This document shows positions 43,784 to 51,679 of a stretch of DNA of 64,000 bases, one piece after another (the stretch's first letter is position 1; every line of letters begins with the position of its first letter). Both the position numbers and the translations under genes were made by a program. Below the pieces are notes generated by a model. That model ran no database searches and was not told where the DNA came from. It was given only the letters and a program-made list of their open reading frames with translations. The stretch is from an uncultured Formosa sp. GTDB lineage: Bacteria; Bacteroidota; Bacteroidia; Flavobacteriales; Flavobacteriaceae. The stretch is from positions 124,001 to 188,000 of the forward strand of contig NZ_CANMTH010000002.1 in assembly GCF_947500765.1 (NCBI RefSeq), given 5' to 3'.

Positions 43784-43836
43784 TTAAGGATAACAACGTT
43801 TAAACTTTCAACATTGTTATAATAACCTTAAATTTG
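43784..43836. promoter_or_regulatory. Dyad and leuS -7 box in the ftsX-leuS gap
   Basis: TTAAGGATAACAA (43784-43796) can pair with TTGTTAT and CCTTAA (43814-43831) with a five-base bulge. TAAATTTG at 43829-43836 is the likely leuS -7 box and overlaps the dyad's right arm. Confidence 0.4.
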
Positions 43837-43863
43837 CGCCTTTATTAAGCGGAATACACAAAT

Positions 43864-46800
43864 ATGAAATATAATTTCAACGACATAGAAGCCAAGTGGC
43901 AACAATATTGGGCAGAACACCAAACATTTCAAGCCAAAAATCAATCTGAAAAACCTAAATATTATATCCTCGATATGTTTCCTTATCCGTCTGGTGCAGG
44001 ATTGCATGTTGGGCATCCGTTAGGGTATATTGCTTCAGATATTTATGCACGTTACAAGCGCCATAAAGGATTTAATGTGTTGCACCCACAAGGTTACGAT
44101 AGTTTTGGTTTACCTGCAGAACAGTATGCGATTCAAACGGGGCAACACCCAGCAGTAACTACCGAAACTAATATTGCAACCTATCGTCGTCAATTAGATC
44201 AAATCGGATTTTCTTTCGACTGGTCTCGTGAAGTGCGTACGTCGAATCCGGAATATTACAAATGGACACAATGGATTTTTGTGCAATTGTTCAATTCTTG
44301 GTTTAATAACGATACCGCTAAAGCTGAAGATATTTCAACTTTAGAAGCGGTGTTTTCTGCAGAAGGAAATGCTACTGTAAATGCGGTTTGCGACGATAAT
44401 ATTGAACCGTTTACTGCTGAGCAATGGAACGGATTTTCTTCAGAACAAAAACAAGATATTTTATTACAATACCGTTTAACCTATTTGGCAGAAACAGAAG
44501 TAAACTGGTGTCCAGAATTAGGAACTGTTTTAGCAAACGACGAGATTGTTAACGGCGTATCCGAACGTGGTGGATATCCTGTAATTAGAAAAAAAATGAC
44601 ACAATGGAGTATGCGAATTTCTGCCTATGCAGAACGTTTACTTCAAGGTTTAAATACTATAGATTGGACAGATTCTTTAAAGGAGAGTCAGCGTAACTGG
44701 ATTGGAAAATCTGTTGGAGCTAGTGTGACGTTTAACGTCAAAGATCATGATGCTAAAATAGATGTGTTTACAACACGTCCTGATACTATTTTTGGAGTGA
44801 GTTTCATGACGTTAGCACCAGAACACGAATTAGTATCGAAAATTACTACTGATGCTCAAAAAGCAGACGTTGAAGCGTATATTGAGAAAACGGCAAAACG
44901 TAGTGAACGCGAACGTATGGCTGACGTAAAAACCATTTCTGGTGTCTTTACAGGAGCTTATGCGGAGCATCCTTTTACTAAGGAACCTGTTGCGATTTGG
45001 ATTGGAGATTACGTTTTGGCAAGCTACGGAACAGGAGCTGTTATGGCGGTGCCTTGTGGTGATCAACGTGATTACGATTTCGCAAAACACTTCGATATCG
45101 AGATTCCAAATATTTTTGAAGGCGTAGATATTTCTGAAGCAGCATTCGCTGAAAAAGGAAATACTAAGCTTACAAATAGCGATTTCTTAAACGGCTTGTC
45201 TTATAAAGAAGCGACTCCAAAAGCTATTGAAGCCTTGGAAGCTCTTGGACAAGGTGAAGGAAAAACAAATTACCGTTTACGCGATGCTGTATTTAGCCGT
45301 CAGCGGTATTGGGGAGAGCCATTTCCGGTGTATTACGTAAATGGAAAACCACAAATGATTGCAACCGAACATTTACCAATTCGTTTGCCAGAAGTAGAAA
45401 AATATTTACCAACCGAAACCGGAGAGCCACCTTTAGGTCGTGCCGATGTTTGGGCTTGGGATACTAATAAAAATGAAGTCGTTTCAAACAGTCTTTGTCA
45501 TTCAGAGCAAAGCGACGAATCTCATAACGGTATTTACCCTCTAGAATTAAACACCATGCCAGGTTGGGCGGGAAGCTCTTGGTATTTCTTCCGTTATATG
45601 GAAGAAGCTTCAAAACGAGGCGATGTATTTGCTAGCGAAGAGGCACTTAACTATTGGGAAAGTGTCGATTTATATATTGGTGGTAGCGAACATGCAACAG
45701 GCCATTTATTATACTCCCGTTTTTGGGTGAAATTCCTAAAAGACCGCGGATTTGTAAACATTGAAGAGCCTTTTAAAAAGCTGATTAACCAAGGAATGAT
45801 TTTGGGGACTAGTGCTTTTGTGTATAGAGTTGATTTTTCACATCACACATCTACAACTTCAAAAGAGTCTAAAGAACCTAGCTTAAGTAAATCTCTTTAT
45901 GTTTCTTATGATAGCGTCAAGAAATTTGAAGATTTGTATAATTTTATTCTAAGCTCTAAAATTTCCGCAGAGGATAAGAATACTTTCGTAAATGGTAATA
46001 GCTTCACCAAAGGTTTAGCTAGTGTTGTTGAAGACACTGTGTTTTTTGATATATTAAACGACGAGCAAAAAGAAACTGTAATTGCTTTTCAAGAATTATA
46101 TAAAACTGTTGAAAAAGATATATATAATCAGAATTTTGGGGTAGTTGTAGAAGGACTTAAATTTTCACCAATCCACGTAAAAGTTCAGTATGTAAATGCT
46201 TCAGATGAATTAGATATTGAAGGATTAAAAACTGATGGCGAGTTTGGAGAAGATTTTAAAGATGCCGAATTTATTTTAGAAGATGGCGTGTATAAAGTAG
46301 GTAGAGAAGTCGAAAAAATGTCGAAATCTAAATACAACGTCGTTAATCCAGATCAGATTTGTGCAGAATACGGTGCAGACAGTTTACGTTTATACGAAAT
46401 GTTCTTAGGGCCATTAGAGCAAGCGAAACCTTGGAATACTGCAGGAATTACAGGAGTACATGGTTTCCTTAAAAAATTATGGAAATTATATGTTGGTGAA
46501 GACACTGTAAATGTTACAGATGCAGAACCAACAAAAGACAATCTTAAAACGCTTCATAAAACCATTAAAAAGGTACAAGAAGATATCGAGAACTTCTCGT
46601 TCAATACATCGGTGTCCACGTTTATGATTGCTGTAAACGAATTCAACGCACAAAAATGTGTGAGTAAAGCGGTGTTAGAACCGTTCTTAATTTTATTATC
46701 GCCTTATGCACCACATATTGCAGAAGAATTATGGAGCCAGTTAGGGAATTCAGAATCAATTTCTGAAGTACCGTTCCCAGAGTTTGACGGGAGTCATTTG

Positions 46801-46995
46801 GTAGAGAGCAGTAAAGTGTATCCCATTTCTTTCAACGGAAAAACACGTTTTACTTTAGAGTTATCTCTAGACTTAAAAAAGGATGAAATTGAGGAGATTG
46901 TAATGGCTCACGAAAGAACGCAAGAGCAATTACAAGGACGTACACCTAAAAAAGTTATTGTGGTACCAGGAAAGATTATCAATATTGTAGGTTAG
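43864..46995 (+). CDS. leuS: Leucyl-tRNA synthetase, enlarged
   Basis: Charges tRNA-Leu. Class I signatures are intact: HVGH (about residue 49) and KMSKS (about 819). The editing domain (TTRPDTIFGVSFMTLAPEH) and zinc-region LNTMPGWAGSSWYFFRYM are present. The 1043 residues exceed what I expect for Bacteroidota (about 920-960). Two extra pieces are visible: a short insert CHSEQSDESH at 545-554 that matches a dispersed DNA repeat, and about 75 extra residues between 657 and 769. The ORF is otherwise continuous and the last strand domain is normal, so the enzyme is probably active. Divergent from ftsX. Confidence 0.95.
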   Translation: MKYNFNDIEAKWQQYWAEHQTFQAKNQSEKPKYYILDMFPYPSGAGLHVGHPLGYIASDIYARYKRHKGFNVLHPQGYDSFGLPAEQYAIQTGQHPAVTTETNIATYRRQLDQIGFSFDWSREVRTSNPEYYKWTQWIFVQLFNSWFNNDTAKAEDISTLEAVFSAEGNATVNAVCDDNIEPFTAEQWNGFSSEQKQDILLQYRLTYLAETEVNWCPELGTVLANDEIVNGVSERGGYPVIRKKMTQWSMRISAYAERLLQGLNTIDWTDSLKESQRNWIGKSVGASVTFNVKDHDAKIDVFTTRPDTIFGVSFMTLAPEHELVSKITTDAQKADVEAYIEKTAKRSERERMADVKTISGVFTGAYAEHPFTKEPVAIWIGDYVLASYGTGAVMAVPCGDQRDYDFAKHFDIEIPNIFEGVDISEAAFAEKGNTKLTNSDFLNGLSYKEATPKAIEALEALGQGEGKTNYRLRDAVFSRQRYWGEPFPVYYVNGKPQMIATEHLPIRLPEVEKYLPTETGEPPLGRADVWAWDTNKNEVVSNSLCHSEQSDESHNGIYPLELNTMPGWAGSSWYFFRYMEEASKRGDVFASEEALNYWESVDLYIGGSEHATGHLLYSRFWVKFLKDRGFVNIEEPFKKLINQGMILGTSAFVYRVDFSHHTSTTSKESKEPSLSKSLYVSYDSVKKFEDLYNFILSSKISAEDKNTFVNGNSFTKGLASVVEDTVFFDILNDEQKETVIAFQELYKTVEKDIYNQNFGVVVEGLKFSPIHVKVQYVNASDELDIEGLKTDGEFGEDFKDAEFILEDGVYKVGREVEKMSKSKYNVVNPDQICAEYGADSLRLYEMFLGPLEQAKPWNTAGITGVHGFLKKLWKLYVGEDTVNVTDAEPTKDNLKTLHKTIKKVQEDIENFSFNTSVSTFMIAVNEFNAQKCVSKAVLEPFLILLSPYAPHIAEELWSQLGNSESISEVPFPEFDGSHLVESSKVYPISFNGKTRFTLELSLDLKKDEIEEIVMAHERTQEQLQGRTPKKVIVVPGKIINIVG
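45496..45525 (+). repeat. Short dispersed repeat domesticated inside leuS
   Basis: GTCATTCAGAGCAAAGCGA and the following GAATCTCAT resemble the widespread GTCATTCTGAGCGAAGCGAAGAATCTC-type dispersed repeat of bacterial genomes. Here it is read in frame. It occurs once in this window. Confidence 0.6.
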
Positions 46996-47165
46996 GTGTC
47001 ATTTATATAATAATAAAAGTGTTGCGTAAAACATGATTTTGTTTTCGTGACCTATGTTTATAAAGGGGTTTATGTAATAAATATGAAAATATTTTTACTA
47101 GACCCCTATTTTTTTAGGGGGTGTCGATAAAAAATACGAATTTTGGGTGATAAAATTAATTTATC

Positions 47166-48266
47166 ATGAAAATTGGTGTTCCAAAGGAAATCAAAAACAA
47201 CGAAAACCGTGTGGGGATGACGCCTGCAGGTGTTTTCGAATTAGTTAATCAAGGTCATACCGTTTATGTGCAATCTACTGCAGGAGAAGGGAGTGGGTTT
47301 CTCGATGCAGTGTATCAGGAAGTTGGTGCTGTTATTTTAGAGACCATTCAAGATGTGTACCAGTCTAGCGAAATGATTGTAAAAGTGAAAGAGCCTATTC
47401 AGGAAGAATATGCTTTAATTCAGCCTAATCAGATTGTGTTTACGTATTTTCATTTTGCGTCTAGCGAAGCGCTAACCTTAGCGATGTTAAAAAGTAATGC
47501 TATTTGTATTGCTTATGAAACGGTTGAAGATGAAGAGGGAACTTTGCCGTTGTTAACACCAATGTCGGAAGTTGCGGGTAGAATGGCTATTCAGCAGGGG
47601 GCTAAATATCTAGAAAAACCTATAAAAGGACGTGGTATTTTATTAGGAGGTGTTCCTGGGGTGACTCCTGGAAAAGTGCTTATTTTAGGTGCAGGCGTTG
47701 TTGGGGTTCAGGCAGCAAAAATGGCAGCAGGTTTGGGAGCTCATGTTACTATTATGGATGTTAATATGAAACGTTTAAGGTATGTAAACGATATTATGCC
47801 AAGTCATGTGGTTACAGAATATTCTAGTGTTTACAATATTAAAAAACACATTCAGACTCATGATTTAATTATTGGAGGTGTATTGCTGAAAGGTGGAAAA
47901 GCACCAAAATTAATTACCAGAGACATGTTAAAAGACATGAGACCAGGAACTGTATTAGTAGATGTTGCTGTAGATCAAGGCGGATGTATGGAAACCACAA
48001 AAGCAACTACGCACGAAGATCCAACTTTTATTATTGATGATATTGTGCATTATTGTGTAGCAAATATGCCGGGAGCAGTGCCTTATACATCTACTTTGGC
48101 ATTAACAAATGTGACTTTGCCTTATGTACTAAAACTTGCTAACAAAGGTTGGGAGCAAGCGTGTGCCGAAGATAAATCCTTAGCTCTTGGTTTAAATATA
48201 GTATCTGGTAAAATTGTGTACGGCGAAATTACAGAAGCTTTTGATTGGGGTATGCAATATGCATAA
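47166..48266 (+). CDS. ald: Alanine dehydrogenase
   Basis: NAD-dependent reductive amination of pyruvate and the reverse. The 366 residues include MKIGVPKEIKNNENRVGMTPAG, the pyruvate-site Lys in VKVKEPI, the catalytic His in YFHFAS and the Rossmann motif VLILGAGVVGVQAAKMAAGLGA, then IVHYCVANMPGAVPYTST. Standalone. A short hairpin (CCCCTA / TAGGGG) stands about 45 bases upstream of the start, with no clear promoter box. Confidence 0.95.
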   Translation: MKIGVPKEIKNNENRVGMTPAGVFELVNQGHTVYVQSTAGEGSGFLDAVYQEVGAVILETIQDVYQSSEMIVKVKEPIQEEYALIQPNQIVFTYFHFASSEALTLAMLKSNAICIAYETVEDEEGTLPLLTPMSEVAGRMAIQQGAKYLEKPIKGRGILLGGVPGVTPGKVLILGAGVVGVQAAKMAAGLGAHVTIMDVNMKRLRYVNDIMPSHVVTEYSSVYNIKKHIQTHDLIIGGVLLKGGKAPKLITRDMLKDMRPGTVLVDVAVDQGGCMETTKATTHEDPTFIIDDIVHYCVANMPGAVPYTSTLALTNVTLPYVLKLANKGWEQACAEDKSLALGLNIVSGKIVYGEITEAFDWGMQYA

Positions 48267-48348
48267 ACACTGACAAAATTTCTTAATCTTAATTTGGCGC
48301 ATTATTTGATATAATATAGTAAATTTAACCTGATTAAAACTTAGAAAA

Positions 48349-49044
48349 ATGTTTACATATTATATACTTATTGGTGCTATTGCTTTAGTAAGCTGGTTAG
48401 TTAGCAACAAATTAAAATCTAAATTTAAGACCTATTCTAAAGTTCATTTAAGAAATGGAATGAGTGGGAAGGAGATTGCTGAAAAAATGTTAGCAGACAA
48501 TGGAATTCGCGATGTAAAAGTTGTATCGACCCCAGGAAAATTAACAGATCACTACGATCCTAGAAATAAAACAGTTAATTTAAGTGAGCCTGTATATTCT
48601 CAAGCCAATGCAGCAGCGGCAGCGGTAGCGGCTCACGAATGTGGCCATGCAGTGCAACATGCTCAGGCGTACAGTTGGTTAACTATGCGTTCGCAATTAG
48701 TCCCTATTGTGAGTGTGTCGTCTAAAATGTCGCAATGGTTGGTAATTGGTGGTTTAATTTTAGGAGCTGCTTCTGGAGCTGGATTAGGTTTCTATGTGTC
48801 TGTAGTAGGGTTGTTAATGATGGGGATGGCTACAATTTTTAGTTTTGTAACATTACCGGTAGAATACGATGCTAGTAATCGTGCTTTAGCATGGTTAAAA
48901 AATAAAAATATGTTAGCGCCTAATGAATACGATGGTGCCGAAGATGCTTTAAAATGGGCAGCACGTACATATTTAGTTGCTGCAATTGGAGCATTGGCCT
49001 CTTTATTATACTGGGCTATGCAAATTTTAGGAAATAGAAGTTAA
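48349..49044 (+). CDS. Membrane zinc metallopeptidase (YugP-type)
   Basis: Membrane peptidase of 231 residues. One N-terminal helix precedes the catalytic domain with AAVAAHECGHAVQHAQAYSW (HExxH) near residue 98. Two or three C-terminal helices follow (LVIGGLILGAASGAGLGF, VAAIGALASLLYWAM). Matches the putative neutral zinc metallopeptidase family typified by Bacillus YugP. Substrate unknown. It ends at a strong terminator. Confidence 0.9.
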   Translation: MFTYYILIGAIALVSWLVSNKLKSKFKTYSKVHLRNGMSGKEIAEKMLADNGIRDVKVVSTPGKLTDHYDPRNKTVNLSEPVYSQANAAAAAVAAHECGHAVQHAQAYSWLTMRSQLVPIVSVSSKMSQWLVIGGLILGAASGAGLGFYVSVVGLLMMGMATIFSFVTLPVEYDASNRALAWLKNKNMLAPNEYDGAEDALKWAARTYLVAAIGALASLLYWAMQILGNRS

Positions 49045-49061
49045 AACTAATTTATAATATT

Positions 49062-49102
49062 AAAAAAAAGGTCGGATTTTTAAAAATCCGACCTTTTTTT
49101 TT
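49062..49102. terminator. Bidirectional terminator
   Basis: Palindrome AAAGGTCGGATTTTT followed by its complement, flanked by A and T tracts, between the metallopeptidase and sodC genes. Confidence 0.85.
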
Positions 49103-49128
49103 GTCCTATATAATAGGTGTGTTTTAAA

Positions 49129-49737
49129 TTATTTTATAGCACCACAAGCAATACGTATTCCGGCATCACCAGTTGGCTGTGTTGTGAAATCGTCTGTTCC
49201 TTGGTGAATAATAATACCACGACCTCCAATGGTTCTTGTGGTGTCCTGACAAGTTATACACCATTCATCGGTTTCAAAAGTAACTGTTGCTTTTCCGTTT
49301 TCATCGGTTGTAAAATTACCGATATCACCACGGTGGTATCCTTGGGTGTCTCCCCATTTTCCATGTTTCGAATTTGTAGGATTCCAATGACCTCCAGAAG
49401 ATTTGGCGTCATGAGACGAGCAATCTGCTTTTTCGTGTAAATGTATGGCGTGTACTGTTCTTGGTTTTAAGCCTTCAAGTTCTGCTAACATTTTTACAGT
49501 ATCGTTAATTTCTGTAAAAACAACAGTTCCTGAAGTTTTACTATCGCTTTTGGCTTCCAGAGAGACTTTAATCATATTAGTCTGGTCTATTTGCTCTTTC
49601 ATGGCATTATTAGTAATGCTTTCTGTATTTGGAGTGTGTGTTGGATCTGACATCGGATCGCTTTTCTTTTTCTTATTATCGCAAGATATAAGACCGATTA
49701 TAGAAAAGGCTATTAATGCTGTTTTATAAAATTTCAT
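49129..49737 (-). CDS. sodC: Cu/Zn superoxide dismutase, lipoprotein
   Basis: Detoxifies superoxide outside the cytoplasm. Lipobox LISC (Cys about 19), a charged Lys/Ser-rich linker, then the SOD domain (about 60-202). Metal ligands are visible: VHAIHLHEKADC, GGHWNP and HRGDIGN, then GRGIIIHQGTDD. The electrostatic-loop Arg appears in GIRIACG. Two disulfide-type Cys are present, with an additional CITC pair. Monocistronic. Confidence 0.94.
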   Translation of the reverse strand: MKFYKTALIAFSIIGLISCDNKKKKSDPMSDPTHTPNTESITNNAMKEQIDQTNMIKVSLEAKSDSKTSGTVVFTEINDTVKMLAELEGLKPRTVHAIHLHEKADCSSHDAKSSGGHWNPTNSKHGKWGDTQGYHRGDIGNFTTDENGKATVTFETDEWCITCQDTTRTIGGRGIIIHQGTDDFTTQPTGDAGIRIACGAIK

Positions 49738-49835
49738 GATGTTGATTTTTAATTATTTATGGTGAAATTAAAAAACAAATATCATAGAGATTGATGGAAA
49801 TACGTTAAAAACTAACTCAAATCGTATGGTTAAGA

Positions 49836-50306
49836 TTATATCGGAATTTGTCGGTCTATTTGTTGTTGTAGAGAAATAAAGGTTTCTGTTCTAGATACGC
49901 CATCAATAGATTGAATATCCTTGTTTAGTAAATGCATTAAATGCTCGTTATCTCGACATAAAATTTTAATAAAAATACTCCAATTTCCTGTAGTATAATG
50001 GCATTCTATAACTTCTGGAATTTTGTTTAATTGTTTTACGGCTTCAGGGTTGCTCATTGCTTTGTCTAAGTAAATACCAATAAAAGCCATGGTGTTATAG
50101 CCAAGTACTTTAGGGTTTATAGTGAATTTTGAGCCTGAAATTAATCCTGATTTTTCTAATTTTCGTAATCGTTGATGAATTGCAGCGCCAGAAATTCCGA
50201 CACCTCTAGCGATTTCTAAAATAGGTGTTCTGGCATCTCCCATTAATGCACGAAGAATTTCTTTGTCGATACCGTCAATTTCAATATTTTGATTTGAAAC
50301 TTTCAT
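49836..50306 (-). CDS. Lrp/AsnC family transcriptional regulator
   Basis: DNA-binding regulator of 156 residues, with a winged-helix HTH (IDGIDKEILRALMGDARTPILEIARGVGISGAAIHQRLRKLEKSG) and a RAM ligand domain (MAFIGIYLDKAMSNPEAV, VIECHYTTGNWSIFIKILCRD). Lrp-type proteins sense amino acids. Alanine dehydrogenase lies 2 kb away, but a link is speculative. Confidence 0.92.
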   Translation of the reverse strand: MKVSNQNIEIDGIDKEILRALMGDARTPILEIARGVGISGAAIHQRLRKLEKSGLISGSKFTINPKVLGYNTMAFIGIYLDKAMSNPEAVKQLNKIPEVIECHYTTGNWSIFIKILCRDNEHLMHLLNKDIQSIDGVSRTETFISLQQQIDRQIPI

Positions 50307-50508
50307 GAAAACATTTATTAAAAATTAAAACATAAAAGTAGTTAAAGTCTTTAAATATGAAAGATTTTTTTGTTCATAATTGATTGAATTGTAATCGGTG
50401 ATAGTATTTCTTTAATTTTCTTATTCATCTTTTTAAAGTTGCTTTTTGTTCATGTTGAAAGATGCGGTGCTAAGCCTTATTAATTTGAGGTGTTTTTTAT
50501 TTTATATC

Positions 50509-50526
50509 TGAACAAACGTTTGTTCA
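50509..50526. promoter_or_regulatory. Perfect 18-bp palindrome, TetR-operator-like
   Basis: TGAACAAACGTTTGTTCA reads identically on both strands. Its symmetry and length fit operators of TetR-type repressors, and palindromes of this sort are common upstream of tetR-linked genes. No TetR gene is in the window. Confidence 0.45.
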
Positions 50527-50803
50527 AATAAGTGTTTTTTTTAATAGTTTTAAAAACCGCCATATCACCTCTTTTAAGACGTTTAAAGCTTTTTCTACAT
50601 ATGTATGGTTCTATGTATTGCTTTTGCTTTTAAACTCAGTAAATCGACTAAAAATAGCTTAATTATTTTATGCTTTCTCTTTTAGATTATGTACGAGTTT
50701 TAGTTGTTAAGAATGTTGTAATAGAGATTTGTATTTTTATTCTATAAATACATGAATTCCCTTAGTTAACAGTGTTTTATACACTGATTTTTTGTTATTA
50801 ATA

Positions 50804-50989
50804 CTAAGTCGATTTTGCTAAATGTTTATTAAATATCAAAGAATCTTTGTCAACTTGTAAAAGAAATCTTTCAGGAGGTATAGAAATGATAATATCTTCA
50901 TTTTTAATGCTTTTTTTGATTGAAAAGTCGTTAAAAATGCCGAACTTTATAGTAGTTACATAAGCAAGGCTTTTGGTTGTTTTTTTCAT
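50804..50989 (-). CDS. Hypothetical small protein (61 aa), uncertain
   Basis: ORF with ATG and TAG inside an otherwise empty gap. The product is basic with an amphipathic middle (SIKKSIKNEDIIISIPPERF) and no signal peptide. A near-consensus TAAACTTTG lies just upstream of the start. Codon use resembles neighbouring genes. No family is recognised, and it could be chance. Confidence 0.35.
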   Translation of the reverse strand: MKKTTKSLAYVTTIKFGIFNDFSIKKSIKNEDIIISIPPERFLLQVDKDSLIFNKHLAKST

Positions 50990-51178
50990 GATTTAATCAA
51001 AGTTTAGTAATGGTAATGTATAGGTGTTTGGCTTTAAATTTGTTTAAGAAACACCAGCTTTAAAATAGGATGTCGATTTTTATAAACCTATAATTAGAAT
51101 GTTTTGCACAAGGGTAATTTTAACTGGTTTAAAAGCCATTTAGATTGTAAGTGTAAAATCTTCGAAAATTAAATTTAT

Positions 51179-51574
51179 ATGGAAAGAAAAATAATGATTA
51201 CAGGAGGGATTTTAGGTCTTTTAAGTGTAATTATTGGTGCTTTTGCAGCACATGGATTGAAGCCTTTAATTTCGGTTGAATCCATTCAGACATTCGAAAC
51301 AGGAGTACGTTATCAAATGTATCATGCTTTACTATTGTTATTTGTAGGTGGAGCATCTTTTTTGCCGAAAGCAAAAAAAACACTGATTTTTTATCTGGTA
51401 TTAGTTGGAGTTATTTTGTTTTCTGGTTCTATTTATGGTTTAGCAACGAATGCGCTTACAACATTCGATTTTAAAACCATAGGGTTTGTAACCCCAATAG
51501 GTGGGTTGCTAATGATAATAGGTTGGTTAATTATGATATTATCACTTTTTAAATTAAAAAGCGATAATGGTTAA
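51179..51574 (+). CDS. DUF423 membrane protein
   Basis: Integral membrane protein of 131 residues with four helices. Family features: GGILGLLSVIIGAFAAHGLKP at the start and FETGVRYQMYHALLLL, then GSIYGLA and TPIGGLLMIIGWLIMI. Function of DUF423 is not known. Located directly upstream of the first pckA. Confidence 0.9.
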   Translation: MERKIMITGGILGLLSVIIGAFAAHGLKPLISVESIQTFETGVRYQMYHALLLLFVGGASFLPKAKKTLIFYLVLVGVILFSGSIYGLATNALTTFDFKTIGFVTPIGGLLMIIGWLIMILSLFKLKSDNG

Positions 51575-51679
51575 AAATATAATACATAACTCAATTTAAT
51601 TAAATGCGATCATGGAAATTTTATCGATTCTTGTTAAGAAATAAAATTTTGATGTTTGCAAAGTAAAACATGTAATATT

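Larger units (their letters stand above)
50307..51178. other. Gene-poor 0.87-kb gap
   Basis: Only one weak ORF (50804-50989, minus) lies here. The remainder is AT-rich with a perfect 18-bp palindrome at 50509-50526 and a weak CATCTTT / AAAGATG hairpin near 50430-50464. No tRNA or known RNA motif is recognised. Confidence 0.5.

Noticed and set aside
47102-47122. CCCCTA-T6-TAGGGG hairpin before ald as a riboswitch or attenuator
   Set aside because: Six base pairs with a poly-T loop and no T tail. I recognise no known aptamer sequence around it.
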